From Thelephora terrestris (lineage: Eukaryota; Basidiomycota; Agaricomycetes; Thelephorales; Thelephoraceae): 64,000 nucleotides of DNA. Every line of letters begins with the position of its first letter. Positions within the stretch are counted from its first letter, which is position 1. A program made the position numbers and the translations under genes. The notes beneath the pieces are model-generated. The model searched no databases, was not told the origin of the DNA, and worked only from the letters and a program-made list of their open reading frames with translations. The stretch lies in NCBI GenBank assembly GCA_015956445.1, contig WIUZ02000002.1, forward strand, positions 310,001-374,000, written 5' to 3'. This document shows positions 11,461 through 23,209 of the stretch, one piece after another.

Positions 11461-12670
11461 ATGTCCACTGTAAGCTCCGTGCCATATTCTGCAAATCTCT
11501 CGCATCTCTCCAGTCCTTAATTCCGTCTTCTCTCCCGCCCGTCCAGCAAAACCAATTCTTACGCGAATACAAGCTCGTTCTCGTCGGCGGCGGCGGTACG
11601 TGGTGTTCTCCTCGCACGTCTCCCGCGGACTCTGCTCTAAATACATCTGGCCTTTTCTTTCTGTGGGGTAGGGGTTGGCAAGTCCGCTCTGACGGTTAGG
11701 TTCATTCAGAGTCATTTCGTGGAGGAATACGACCCGACCATCGAAGGTGAGGGTTGTCCTGCTATCACCTCCCCTCCCCACACTATCTGACCCTTTTGTC
11801 TGGCTTTGTATGGTATAGACTCGTACAGGAAACAGGCGGTTATTGATGACGAGGTCGCATTGATTGACGTTTTAGATACGGCCGGTCAAGAAGAATACGG
11901 GTGAGTTTACACCGTACGGTACTTCGGCTCAGAGCGGCGTCAACCCTGTTCCTGCTCGGCTCTTCCCCTCCACCCTCGCTTCCTTCGTTGTCTCTCAACT
12001 CCAATGACTTCATAGGGCCATGCGCGAACAATACATGCGGACCGGAGAAGGCTTCATCCTCGTATACTCGATAACCGCGAGGGAATCTTTCGAGGAAATC
12101 AACCAATTCCACCAACAGATTCTTCGGGTGAAAGACAAGGATAACTTTCCAATGGTCCTCATCGGAAACAAGTGCGATCTCGAGTACGAGCGCCAAGTCG
12201 GCATGAACGGTGAGTAGGAATACTTCAGGACCTTGCGTGTGCGATTCCTTTTTACCAAATCGGGGTACGTCCATGTTGTGGCTTTGGGCTATCTATTTCC
12301 CACGGCGTTGGGCTTCACCGCATTTGAGACATGGACGGAACTGATCGATGCATGATGAATGATATTAAATGATGTTTCATAGAGGGTCGTGACCTGGCAA
12401 AGCACCTCGGATGCATCTTCATGGAAACATCCGCCAAGCAGCCTATCAACGTCGACGAGGCTTTCTACTCGGTGGTTCGTGAGATCAGGAAATACAACAA
12501 GGTTCGTGTGTTTTTGTGGCGGAAATCGGACAGGGCTTACGTTCGAATTTTAACAGGAACAGAAGGATATCCGGCCAGCGGGTGGACCGAGGATGGGGCC
12601 TACTTCCATGGATCACTCGGATGAGCCCCAATCCGCCGGGTGCTGTGGGGGGGGATGCGTCGTTCTGTAG
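11461..12670 (+). CDS. Ras GTPase, second of a tandem pair
   Basis: Seven exons, 213 aa: 11461-11469, 11547-11595, 11672-11746, 11819-11900, 12016-12209, 12383-12501, 12557-12670. It begins [20 protein letters not shown] and keeps the P-loop, effector loop (YDPTIEDSYRKQ), [16 protein letters not shown] and ETSAK. Compared with the upstream copy, the core is nearly unchanged and differs mostly by conservative residues ([31 protein letters not shown]). The hypervariable tail is unrelated and ends [11 protein letters not shown], another CaaX box with terminal Leu. Exons 3-6 are exactly 75, 82, 194 and 119 nt in both genes, and the first exon is 9 nt in both, so the pair arose by tandem duplication with introns in place. 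A TATA-like box lies just upstream. Confidence 0.93.
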
Positions 12671-13154
12671 ATCTTTCGGTCGTCTTCGTCGTGTTGTATG
12701 CCCCCCCTCCCTCTCCCCTTTATGCCCCCTCAGATCAGATCGCATTCCTTGCATCTCGCACATTTCTATTCCCAAACTATGCCTGTCACTTGTGCGTTTC
12801 CCCTCGGATTTCCCCCTCGCTTTCCGCGACGCTCGCTATTTGGTTTCCCCTCATTGGATTGCTCCCTCTTTCTCATACACATACTCGGGGTTTTCCCTGT
12901 CTAGAAGTGAGACCCCTCGTCTCTCGCACACCGTTCTCGAGCATTTCCGATCTCACCGAATTATAGCCCATCTAAGTACTCACGCTCGTTGTAATGGCTT
13001 TATCAGTAAACTGACCGTTCGGTGTATCCAACAAATTTTCGTGGCTAGAGGTAACGAATTAGAATATCTTACACGCGGGAGAGAATGACTAGGAGATATG
13101 GTAGTGTTATGAGTTGTAAGTGATGGGGGATTCCGAATAATGGTAGTACCAGGA

Positions 13155-14145
13155 TCAAAGGGCGGTTCGATCTCGTTTCCACCTGGTGCCCTCTGAAGGA
13201 TCCTTTTCTGTGTCAAATGGTCAATTGATCTCTTGATGAACGGAAAGATTTAGGGGCTCACCTGGAACGTCGGCGTCCTCTTCGTTTACAGCACGTATGG
13301 AATCGATTCCAAGCTCGTATTGACCCTCGATTCCACTGTGTCCGCCGAGGAAAGAGATGCCGACCGTTTTGACGCGTTCCTTGTTCATACGGATTCTGGC
13401 TTGGACGTTCTCACCCGTGTTCCTCAAGACGAAATCTTCCAAGGGAATCTGGGTGTCAATCCGTTAGTTTCGCATCTGGTGAAGTATGGGATGCATTGGC
13501 TTACGAAGACGTCTTCCCATTGTCCTTGGTCTTTTCGGAAGAAGAGACGGTGCTGCCATAGGTCTGAGCTGAAGGCGCTGTCGGTTTTGATGTTCACAAA
13601 GTACGAGTTTCGTGTGCGAGGGTTTCCACCACTGCGAACTCGCAAAGCGAGGTACTTATGATGCGAAAGGTCGTCCAGAATGTCGCCAAATAGAGTAGTA
13701 CGACGCTAAGTCGAGTGCCCGGTTATTCACGGACTCTTTTATACCAACGTTATGCTCACTTTACTCCAGAAACCTGCGTACCCCCCACGGACGAGACCCT
13801 GGACTTCGGGGCGGACTCCAAGGTGCATTTCGCCCCAAAACTTTGCAAACCGTTTTTCCGTTGGAGATGATTGTTCGAGGGTGAGGTTTACGGTCGAGGT
13901 TCCACCGATGTCGGCGTCGCAGCCTTTGGAGAATTGAGAGAGGTCGTGATGAGAGTTCAAGGTAAAGAGCGTTATCGGTTTTCGATTAGGTTCGTTGGCT
14001 CCTTCCATACGAACGACTTGCTTGGTATCAGACGGTTGTACACACACAAATATAAACTCGAGGAAGACATACCCTTTATGGCGTTGGTGCGTAAAACCTG
14101 GGCTGACCTAGCCAGGTACGCGGATAGTTGTGATTTAACAGACAT
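13155..14145 (-). CDS. CIA30-family (NDUFAF1-like) complex I assembly factor
   Basis: Five exons on the minus strand, 256 aa: 14145-14073, 14016-13760, 13705-13505, 13448-13262, 13207-13155. It carries the CIA30 signature through its length: GCDADIGGTSTVNLTLEQS, GYAGFWSK, LWQHRLFFRK followed by WEDVFIPLEDFVL, and the end block VKTVGISFLGGHSGIEGQYE with LGIDSIRAVNEEDAD. Family members act in the mitochondrial matrix in assembly of the NADH:ubiquinone oxidoreductase membrane arm. The short N-terminus (MSVKSQLSAYLARSAQVLR) is basic and amphipathic, compatible with mitochondrial import. The tail after the domain is short. It shares a ~430 bp divergent upstream region with the LPMO gene. Confidence 0.88.
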
Positions 14146-14571
14146 CACGTTCACCGTTGTCCAGGTACGGTTAATCTCGACGAGATGTACTCTCGCGAGG
14201 GGGTCAAGAAGATGATGATGCAAGACGGAAAGTCACGCCGGGGGAGCGAGTCCGATCATTTTTTGATCCGACGCGACCCATCTCCGCTCTCCCTTTTAGT
14301 TTTTTCTCCGCATGGCCTGTGAGAACGCCGATGTGCGGCGCGGTGATTGTTACCAGTGGGCGTATATAATTTATTTTTGGGGTGGTCAATGCGGCGGTGA
14401 TCGGGTTTCCTTTTTTGTCGAACGATGCGGGTGGGCAATTCACGCCGACGGAGAACAATTGAGGCATTCACGACTTGACTCGGTCAATGCGAGAGGAGGG
14501 ATAAAAGGGAAAGGGTTCGAAGGTGAATGTGCTCACTCTCTTCCTTCTGACTGGTTCAGCCCCGATTCGAC
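14146..14571. promoter_or_regulatory. Divergent promoter region between complex I factor and LPMO
   Basis: About 426 bp separate the two opposite start codons. A TATA-like motif (GTATATAATTTAT) lies around 14362-14374, roughly 200 bp before the LPMO ATG. I see no other clear site. Whether the two genes share control is unknown. Confidence 0.4.
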
Positions 14572-16187
14572 ATGTTCGCTTTCTCTCTGTTTTCTCTCCT
14601 TTCTCTGCTCGCAGGTCACGTGAACGGGCATGCCTCGTTCTTCCACCCGAGCATGTACGGCTTCAACGTCACCGCTCAGACGTACGCTTACGACAATCGA
14701 CCCGTCGCTCCTCTCACCGACTACACTTTCGACCAATGGTGGTTCCACGGTCACCTCGATCATCCACCCAACTCCGGTGATCTCTTTGAGCTCCCGGCTG
14801 GTAAACCCGCTACTACAGAGATCGCGTGCGACAAAGGCGCAACTTCCTTCTTCGCTTCCTCTCCGGGGGGCGATGTAAGACAAGGAAACAATCCCTGTCC
14901 CAACTCACCCTTGGCTGCCATTCATAGTGAGTCCACCGTTTATACACACCGACCCGATTCATGGCTGACCTTTGGTCTTAGCTACCGTTAGTTCCTCTCC
15001 CCGTTCTCTTCGGAGAAAATGATCATCTGACCCCATTCTAGGGCTTTAGCGACCTCACCGGATGCGCTCTTGCTATCGCCTACAAGTCCGATGTCACAAC
15101 CGTTAAACCTGAGGACTTTGTCGTCTTCAGCGTGAACCAGACATGTGTATGGACCAGGTTCACCGATTTCCAAGTCCCAGCCGACATGCCACCGTGCCCT
15201 CCGGGAGGGTGCCACTGCGCATGGTTCTGGATCCACTCCCCCGACAGCGGTGGTGAGCAAAGTGAGTGATCTCTCAACTTATTTATTGCGACACCCATCG
15301 TTTACTATTCATCGGGGTGTAGACTATATGACTGGATTCAAGTGCAACGTCACCGGATCCACCTCCAACGTTCCTTTGGCCACACCCCAACTCCCTCGTA
15401 GGTGCGGTGCTGACCCCGCGAACGGTGTCGCGAACGCTACGCCCGGTAACTGCACTTACGGTGCCAAGAGCCCCTTCTACTGGTTCCAGAAGGAGCAAAA
15501 CAACGTGAGTCTTTCCCCCGCACCCCACGGACAGCAATTCGGTTCTAAACGTTGTCGTCAGATGAACGAGGGTACCTACTCGCCGCCCTTTTACACCGAT
15601 CTCTACAATTTCCGCGACGGGGCCCAAAACGATATCTTCCAAGGTTCTTACGATTCCATCCCGCCACCCAGTCCAAATCAAACCGTCATTCCCCAATTGA
15701 ATAATTCACCTGGTAACACCACTGGCACGCCGGCCTTGCCATCTTCATCATCCCTGACGCCTTCTTCGTCCATCTCTCCTTCTGTCTCACCCAGTAGCGT
15801 CTCCTCATCGCCAATGCCAGGCTACGTCTATCCGACTCCTTCGCCCTCCGGCTCCTCTCCACCTCCTTCTACAGTCACCAGCACTGTATATATCACCGTA
15901 GTTACCGACCTCCCCCCAAATTTCACCATGAACCCCAGCCCTGCTTCCAGCTCCACCAGCAATTCTATACCCACCCCTTCCGGCGGCCCTGGTTACACTA
16001 ATGTTGCCATCCTGAACAAACGCAAGCCTATGTACGTCTCTTCCAATTCTACACATTCCCGACCGCTTTCTAACGTCCTTCTCGCAGGCCAATGAAGAGG
16101 ATGATGTCCACCGCCTCTAACCTCAAGCACAAGCGACGGCAATGGGGGTCCAGACGGTTCATGTCAACTGACAACACGCGAATGTAA
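14572..16187 (+). CDS. AA14-family lytic polysaccharide monooxygenase, secreted
   Basis: Six exons, 443 aa: 14572-14926, 14982-14986, 15042-15261, 15323-15504, 15562-16031, 16088-16187. A 19-residue signal peptide ([19 protein letters not shown]) precedes a mature N-terminal His ([14 protein letters not shown]), as needed for the copper histidine brace. The body matches AA14 enzymes: [44 protein letters not shown] and CGADP..NCTYGA. AA14 enzymes are reported to oxidise xylan coating cellulose. The catalytic part is followed by a long Ser/Pro/Thr-rich linker (about residues 270-400) and a basic tail ([17 protein letters not shown]) with no obvious binding module or GPI signal. Exon 2 is only 5 nt (CTACC) and is needed to keep the frame ([11 protein letters not shown]). 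Confidence 0.9.
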
Positions 16188-16523
16188 TCTAATTGCTGGC
16201 AACCCTTTGTAATGACTTTTTGTAGCATTAATTCCCCACGAACTTTCTCGTACCGTACTGCGTGCAGTGCTTGTTGTAGTTGTATTACTTTTTAACCATA
16301 GGTGTTTAGGTAGATCTGGTCATCGCTCCATTTAGAGATCGTAGCCCCATATTAGGAACGAACTTCGTTTTTCGGTCATGCGAGAATAACGGGTCAGCTC
16401 AAGGGGGCCCGACGGTCGGCATCGTGTACCCGACTCAAGAACGCTCTTGTCGTCCTTCTAGTAGGCGGTTTATTCCGAAGGATGCGATAAATACAACTGG
16501 AAGATTTCCCCTTATCAGACGAC

Positions 16524-18194
16524 CTAAGTTGCACTTCCGAAAATTTGGTAACGCCTGCAGATGCTGGGGCCGATTTCGTCGTACTGTGCCTTCGTATGAC
16601 AGAAACTGTAGAATTCGGGCTGGAACACCATGGGGTAAGCACAGAATTGACCTTGGGGAACGAGTGCGGACGTACCAGAGAGGCCATGAGCGATCCTCCA
16701 AACCAGACGGCATATCGCTGGCGTTTGTGGCTGATCACGTCAACCTCGACGCCGGAAGACTTTGTGGCAAGTTTAGCTCGCTTCCATGGAACTGAGAGGA
16801 AAACACGACCAACCCTTTGCAGGCTACCGCTGGCTTGCACACTGGCATCAAGCCTTCGATCGACCAACTGTTTCAGGTCTCGTTTGAGCCGCTGACCGAA
16901 ATGCTGGAACATTGTCGAACCACCCGAGAGGACGATGTTCTTTGTGGATTCTTTAATACCAGTAAAGAAGTACTGGAAGAAGAACCGACCTTGTACAAGC
17001 CTCTCCTGACATCGATGGGCGATTGTTGAATGACTCCGTCGACTATCTCCGGGAGGGGGGTCAAGAAATCAGAAGAGTTGATCTCAGGGTTAAAGAAGAT
17101 TTCTGGTGCAAGGAAGCGTTCGTATCCGACATCGATGGTGTATGGCTGCGTGGGACGCGCTGAGATCATTACTAGAGAGAGACAATTCGGATGCGACAGA
17201 CCTTGCCTGTGACGGTATTTTCTCCCTCGTGCCTGAGAAAGTGTTTGTCCGGCTCCGCATCATACTTCCTGTACTCCTTCACGATATCCTGGCAGACGTA
17301 GCTATGCATCTCTTTCACCTTTCCGGCAATTTTCAGCTGATCCTCCGGAGGAACGGACGCCATCTCCCCTCGTTCCCTCATCAGATTCAACACGAACTGG
17401 GTGATGTCCCTGCCAGCGATGGGAATATGCTTGATCGCACTCCCGATGACGTACCCCTCAGCGCAAGGTATAACGTGGGTGACCCCATCGCCAGAGTCAA
17501 TAACCGTTCCGGTGAGCGTACGGTCCGTGACTTTGTTGGAGGACCAGGAGGCAGCGAGGGCGAGCACTGCTTGGACGGCAATGTAAAGTCCCTTGATGTT
17601 GAACGATTCGAAAAAGATCTCTGCAGTCTGTTCTCTATTTTCTGGTGCATTGAGAGGAGGCTCAGTCTAATCAACGTGAAAATTAGTTGGTTCGCACTGC
17701 GCAGTGATATTAGGCACCGCACCAGCAAAAAGTAGTGATCCTCCGGCTCCGCTCTCAGATACTTAAAGATCGTCTGTTCCCAGTACCTCTCCATATAATC
17801 CCAGTTATCAATCTGTCCATGTCGAATGGGATAACTAACGCCGTATCCCGGAGTCTTCGCGTTGGCGATCGCCTCGTCGCCAATGAAGAAGTCGAGATCT
17901 TCCACTCCGCGTTTCGATGCGAGGTGACCGGGCTTTGACGGGACCGTAGGTCCACCTCGCGATGGTTGAGAGGCAGGTCCCCTGGTCGCTATCGCGGTTG
18001 GGAATACGCTGGTTCATGTGAGCGATAAGGTCTGGTGAGGGCGTTGATGCATCTCACAAGGATGGGTCCGAATTCCCAGCATAACTGCAGCCAAATTTGA
18101 GACGTTTTCTTCGGTGCTTTCAAGGGCGTAACACGTACCCGATTTTCGAGTAGCCAGTACCGTTATCGCAGATGATTGGTGCTAACGTGCTCAT
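16524..18194 (-). CDS. ARP3: Actin-related protein 3 (Arp2/3 complex)
   Basis: Eight exons on the minus strand, 431 aa: 18194-18139, 18084-18058, 18008-17723, 17666-17202, 17145-16990, 16939-16814, 16759-16676, 16619-16524. It reads as Arp3 from end to end: [111 protein letters not shown] and the end [12 protein letters not shown]. Arp3 is one of the two actin-like subunits that seed branched filaments at endocytic patches. The spacer after the first strands ([16 protein letters not shown]) is typical of fungal Arp3. Frame and phase agree at every junction. Confidence 0.95.
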
Positions 18195-19557
18195 CCCGAG
18201 TTATCGAGCTTTTGGTTTCAGCGGAGTGCGGTTGTCACGCAGTCACTCTGTCGACCCTTGACCACCACCATCGAGGATTATCCTTGCAGCTCCGACCTCC
18301 GCTCCCACGACACACTAGAAACACTGCTCTCTGCGGTGGAGATCCTGTTCACCATAAGATGATTTTATTGGCACCGGTCGCTCACTTTCACCAGTGAAAT
18401 TGTTCAATATTCCCACCGAGGATGAGACCAGGCTCCGTGGCTTCTAGTCGCACTTGATTACCAAATTACCGCTCGCTCTCTCGAACCGGACGTTGGGGGT
18501 CTACTCAATGAGTCGTGCCTTTCCGTCAGTTCCAGATGTTATTTGATCACCCTTACCATGCCCTTTCGTACCCCCTACGTTATCTTTGGGACGTTTACGC
18601 GATTTTCGACTCAAGGCTAACGTGTCTGCCGCCACCCCAGCGTTTCGGCGGTCAATCTTGACCATCGAGGGTTTGGGTTCGCGTTCGCGACCTGTGCCGG
18701 TGTTAATATCCCAGGTCGATTTAATCACACGACTAGCGGGCCCCGCTAGGTTGGCTAATCAACACTTCGTATGGTAAGCACCCACAATTTTCACAGAGGG
18801 TTCAGGGAAGCCTCAGTCGTCATCACTCTTCAGAATGTACGCTCTGCGTCGCTAATAGCTGCCAGAATTCACCGCGCGGCTGGGTGCGGTGTTATGAGGT
18901 TGTCTATTTATCCGACCCCCAAGGTCGGGCCCGGACTTCCTCGAGCCTCCCACATCGACGCCCCGCTCTGACATGTTCGTGATGAAAAGGCGTCAAGGGT
19001 GAATAGCCCAATCCATTTGAGCGAACGCCGCGCATATTCGTGAAATTTTCGTGTATAGAACTTGGACGTGATTGAACTTCTGATTCACAGATATCACAAA
19101 TATCGCACGCTGAAGCAGGGATAATGCACGGTGTCTAACGCCATCTGCTGAACTTTACGAGAATGAGTACAGTGCTGGTCCCCATGACATCTACAATATC
19201 TTGTCTCATCTCTTAGTCCGTATCTGTCATTTCCACCTGAGGGTCACCGTTTCCGCGCAGTTTTTACATCAGCCAATGCCCCATTTTTTCGCGGGCATCG
19301 GCCCTGACTATGAACACCTGGACTGGGGCGAGACCACCAAGTATAGCACTCGGTCGGTCCGCATGAGTCGGTCCGCACGACATTCGTGGTAAATCGGACG
19401 TTCCCATAATATCTAATGAGCTTAGCAGGGAATCGCTTCCTGGACCTCTGCCGCACCCTTCAACTAGTCTGTCTGGACCTGAGACCCAACCTAACAGGTC
19501 GATAATAATTAACGAATCAATTGGGGTCACCACCAGAGAGCCCTCCGTGACCCGACT
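18195..19557. other. Intergenic stretch, no supported gene
   Basis: About 1.4 kb between the ARP3 start and the 3' end of the first aldo-keto reductase. Short frames occur on both strands, for example a Lys/Arg-rich one at 18501-18728 minus, but none resembles a known family or joins by plausible splices. It presumably holds the ARP3 promoter and the reductase 3' UTR. Confidence 0.4.
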
Positions 19558-20904
19558 CTATCGATCCTCATGAACGTTGGTTCCCTCGACCAACTGGATG
19601 ATCTCGTCTGATTCCTTCGTGGTAAGGTTAAACGACCCGGCTGCCAAGTTCTCGAGAACCTGGCTCCTCTTACTAGAGGAAGACGTCAGGCCCGCAAAAT
19701 TTGTCACCATTCTGATATGAATGGCTTACGATGAACCGGGGAGCGGCATGACATGGTCGCCAAGGCTCGCAACCCATGCAATGCACAATTGTCCGGTAGA
19801 GACACCCTTGCGCTCGGCGATCTTTCTGAGGCCTTCGTTCATGTTGTGCTTTGATACCCACAGGAAATCAAGTCAGTTAAACGCAAATTGAAATGCAAGT
19901 TCCTGACCTCTCCAGAGAAACGGTCGAAATGGAGAGCCGATCTTCCTCTGGACCCAGTTTGTTGGGTTGCGAGACCGCGAAATAGCGAGTACCCGACGAC
20001 TGTGATCCCGAGTTCTTCTGAAGCGGAAACAACTGCGAGGGAACAGAGTTAGCACTCCATATACAGACCGCTGAGTATCGCCGTACTTTTCTTCATTTCA
20101 CCCTTGTATGCCCAGGGACTGAGCTGGATCTCCACGGCAGCGATGGGGTGAACCTATACATGGAAGATAATTCAAGAGATACCAAATGACCTGACACGAC
20201 GGAATGCTTACAGCGTGAGCTCTTCGCAGGGTCACGCTGTCGGGCTCGGACATTCCGATATAACTGAACCTCCCTTCCTCGATCAGTTTTTGAAGCGTCC
20301 TAGTGCACTCCTCTATGGGAACCTCGGGATCGACTCGAGCACATTCGAATAAGTCCAGTTTTTTTGTACCTCTGAGGTGCTTGTTGATGTTATCAACGCT
20401 ACGTCTCAGGTTTCCCTCACTGCCCGTCGTCTAAGTGATGGCTCGGAAAAAGCCAAAGGGGGAAACTCACGAGGAATCAGGGTATAGGACTCCGGGCTTC
20501 GAAGCCCCCTTGACGGACAGGAATGTCTTGTCCGCGTATCCAGGATATTTCTCGAAGAACGAAGCGAGCAGGTCTAGGTTTGCTTCTGTGAGGTTGTTCC
20601 CGTAAAACTCGCCTTCAAACCAGGTAAGCGACGGCTTTGAGGGACGGTCGGCAAACACACTGCGGACGCACCACTGTTGAGAAAGAGTTTCACGCCGGCC
20701 GGCATAGCGTCGATAGCGGCTTTGATTGCATCGAAGGCTTGGTCGTATGGGACGGGATTGGGGGTCCATGTGAGTCGCATGAGACCAAGCTGCGTAATGA
20801 AAGTTGAGAAACCGGTGCACACCACGGTTTAGTAATAAGCAATGTGAACCTACCCCAACTTTACAGACGACGCTGTCTCCAATCCTGACAGTTGTCAACG
20901 ACAT
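19558..20904 (-). CDS. Aldo-keto reductase (pyridoxal reductase-like), tandem copy 1, internally shortened
   Basis: Eight exons on the minus strand, 314 aa: 20904-20854, 20789-20672, 20612-20471, 20419-20212, 20153-20087, 20032-19908, 19848-19730, 19672-19558. It belongs to the NADPH-dependent AKR branch that includes yeast pyridoxal reductase: NPVPYDQAFDAIKAAID, LNSGEFYGNN (catalytic Tyr), KTFLSVKGA (Lys), KKLDLFECARVDPEVPIEE, VHPIAAVEIQLSPW and GDHVMPLPGSS (cofactor region). The neighbouring copy has PLGHGFLTGQIKSRDDLP after GYS. This copy instead has LFRGLATQQTGSRGR, a shorter and dissimilar segment, so a loop near the active site is altered. It also has one more intron than copy 2, between PDSS and EGN. 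It may be a diverging or failing duplicate. Confidence 0.8.
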
Positions 20905-21496
20905 GGTATTGATCGGAGTAGTTTGAAGTGTAGTTCGTCGGGAGTTTTGGAAAATGAATGAGCTGAACGAGCTCCAGCTTTATTTAACACAGGTACTTAC
21001 CCGGCTCAATCAACCTGCGGAGCAGCTGGGTAATCATGATTTGGCATTCAGCGGCATCAACGCAATGTGGGTGACGTGATAGACAAGTCAAAGTGACCCA
21101 CTTCTCTCCGTTGATCGGCGTGCAGAGGTGACTGAGCCCCGGGTTTTACGGGTTACAGTTCCCCATCTCTCCCACGGTGACCCTCGAACGACCGCCCCAC
21201 AATTATGTTCAGTGAAGTGAGGATGACGCAGGAATTTTGAAGCGGTAATAGGCGCAGATGTCGCACACTTCCCAAACCGAGTCCTTGAGCAACAAGCACC
21301 TGCAGTGGGCCACCCGGTCGTTGCTACTCTGGCTGCTCGCTGCGTTCATCCTGGGGCTCCAGCTCGAAATCCGTCCTGACTCGAGGGTGTGAACTTGATG
21401 GAGGGCAAGTCGTACTTTCATTGGGCGTGCAAAAGGCACCAGAAACCTAGCTTCACTTTTATTTGGAATTACGAACAACACAACACACGATGACTG

Positions 21497-22836
21497 CTAC
21501 CCCCAGAGCGTGCCCTCCATGGCCTTATTGTACCGGAGCCCATATACGCTGAGGCTTTCAACTAGCTGAACGATCTCGTCAAACTCTTCTTTAGTGAAGG
21601 TGATCAATCCAGCCGCCAAGTTTTCGAGAACTCGACCACTCTTGCTAGAGGATGAAATCAGAACCGCAGAATCCGTGACAATCTGGTGTGAATAACTCAC
21701 GATGAACCAGGGAGCGGCATGACATGGTCGCCAAGGTTCGCAACCCAAGCAATGCATAGCTGTGCGGCCGAAATCCCCTTACGCTCAGCGATCTTCTTTA
21801 GCCCTTCAACGATATTGGAGTTGCGCTTCAATCCCTGCGGGGAGTTTAGCCGACGAAACGTAAGTCGAAATGCAAGTTCCTCGCCTCTTTAGAGAAACGG
21901 TCGAGGCGGAGACGCGCGTCTCCACTAGGGAGGTCGTCCCGGGACTTTATCTGTCCTGTTAAAAATCCATGTCCGAGTGGCGAATATCCGACAACTGCGA
22001 TGCCGAGCTCCTCCGAAGTGGCAATGACTATTAACTATGGGGTCAGCACCACGCCAGAAGCGTATGTATAAGCACCGTCGTACCTTTCTTCGCCTCTCCC
22101 TCGTATGACCAGGGGCTGAGTTCTATTTCCACGGCAGCGATGGGGTGAACCTGTACCACGGAGCATGAGGAATTAAACAGCCAGACGCGCCGGGATGCTT
22201 ACAACATGGGCCTTTCTTATGGTCGCACTGCTGGCTTCAGACATACCGATGTAACTAAACTCTCCTTCCTCGATCAGTTCCCGGAGCGTCCTGGTCGTTT
22301 CCTCGATCGGAACGCTGGGGTCGACTCGAGCGCACTCGAACAGGTCCAATTGCTTTGTGCCTCTGAGGAGTTTGTTGATGTTGTCGACGGCACGCCTTAC
22401 ACTCCGTTCGCTACCATCGCAACCCGCTTTGACGGACAAGAAAGTCCTCTCCGCGTGTTCAGGGTATTTCTGGTAGAATGCGGCGAGTAGGTCCAAGTTG
22501 GCTGACGGGCGATCGTGACCGTAGAAATTGCCTACGGAGAAAGTGAGCGACAGATTGAAGAAGCTAGCTGGGGCACTGCGGACGTACCGCTGTTGATGAA
22601 GAGTTTCACACCAGCCGGCATAGAGTCGACACCGGCCTTGATCGCGTCGAAGGCTTGGTCGTATGGGACGGGATTTGGAGTCATTGTGAGTAGCATGGCA
22701 CCAAACTACATGGGAGAAACTGAGAAAACTTGTGCTTATCGCAGTCTGGTCACGGCGAACCCACCCCGACTTTGCCGACGAGGCTGTCGCCAATCTTAAC
22801 TGTCTTTGACAGAGTGTCGGCAGAAACGACGTTCAT
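21497..22836 (-). CDS. Aldo-keto reductase (pyridoxal reductase-like), tandem copy 2
   Basis: Seven exons on the minus strand, 336 aa: 22836-22765, 22705-22588, 22531-22203, 22150-22084, 22027-21885, 21834-21701, 21644-21497. It has the full-length family pattern: VKIGDSLVGKVG, NPVPYDQAFDAIKAGVD, INSGNFYGHD with the catalytic Tyr, RTFLSVKAG, QLDLFECARVDPSVPIEE, SEELGIAVVGYSPLGHGFLT, AERKGISAAQLCIAWVA and GDHVMPLPGSS. It is predicted to be a cytosolic NADPH-dependent carbonyl reductase; the substrate could be pyridoxal or another aldehyde. The intron after DRFSKE (donor at 21884) begins with GC instead of GT, at the same place where copy 1 has GT. The phase requires removal, because the frame otherwise stops after 12 codons. 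A TATATAA on the minus strand near 22936-22943 lies about 100 bp upstream. Confidence 0.87.
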
Positions 22837-22935
22837 GGGGTTCGAGTGACCTTCAAGAAAGATGGGTAAACGTGACTTAAGGCACGGTGTTTGTGGAGAT
22901 GGATAAGCTGGAGGACAAACCCGAATGAAACCCGA

Positions 22936-22943
22936 TTATATAC
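22936..22943 (-). promoter_or_regulatory. TATA-like box upstream of reductase copy 2
   Basis: On the minus strand the sequence reads AGTATATAATCGG, about 100 bp before the ATG at 22836. The interval 22837-23209 is the shared divergent upstream region with ATG17. I see no further sites. Confidence 0.4.
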
Positions 22944-23209
22944 TGTACAGGCGCTTTGCTCAACTAGGCCTGCATCGGTGATTTGGTGCCTACCGGCAAC
23001 TGTGGGTAATGCCACTGATCATCCAAAGCGACCGACCTCGATGATGTTGGCCACGGCCATAATAATGACGTGGGAATTTTAGCCAATGCTTGCTTTCGAT
23101 GGGAGTAGGCGCCATGCCACGTGCTTCGTTGATCGCTGTTTGAATCCCGAAAGCCATCACAGAGCCGCGGATGCGAGTATCCTTGTTATCTGAGGACAGG
23201 TCCTACTAA

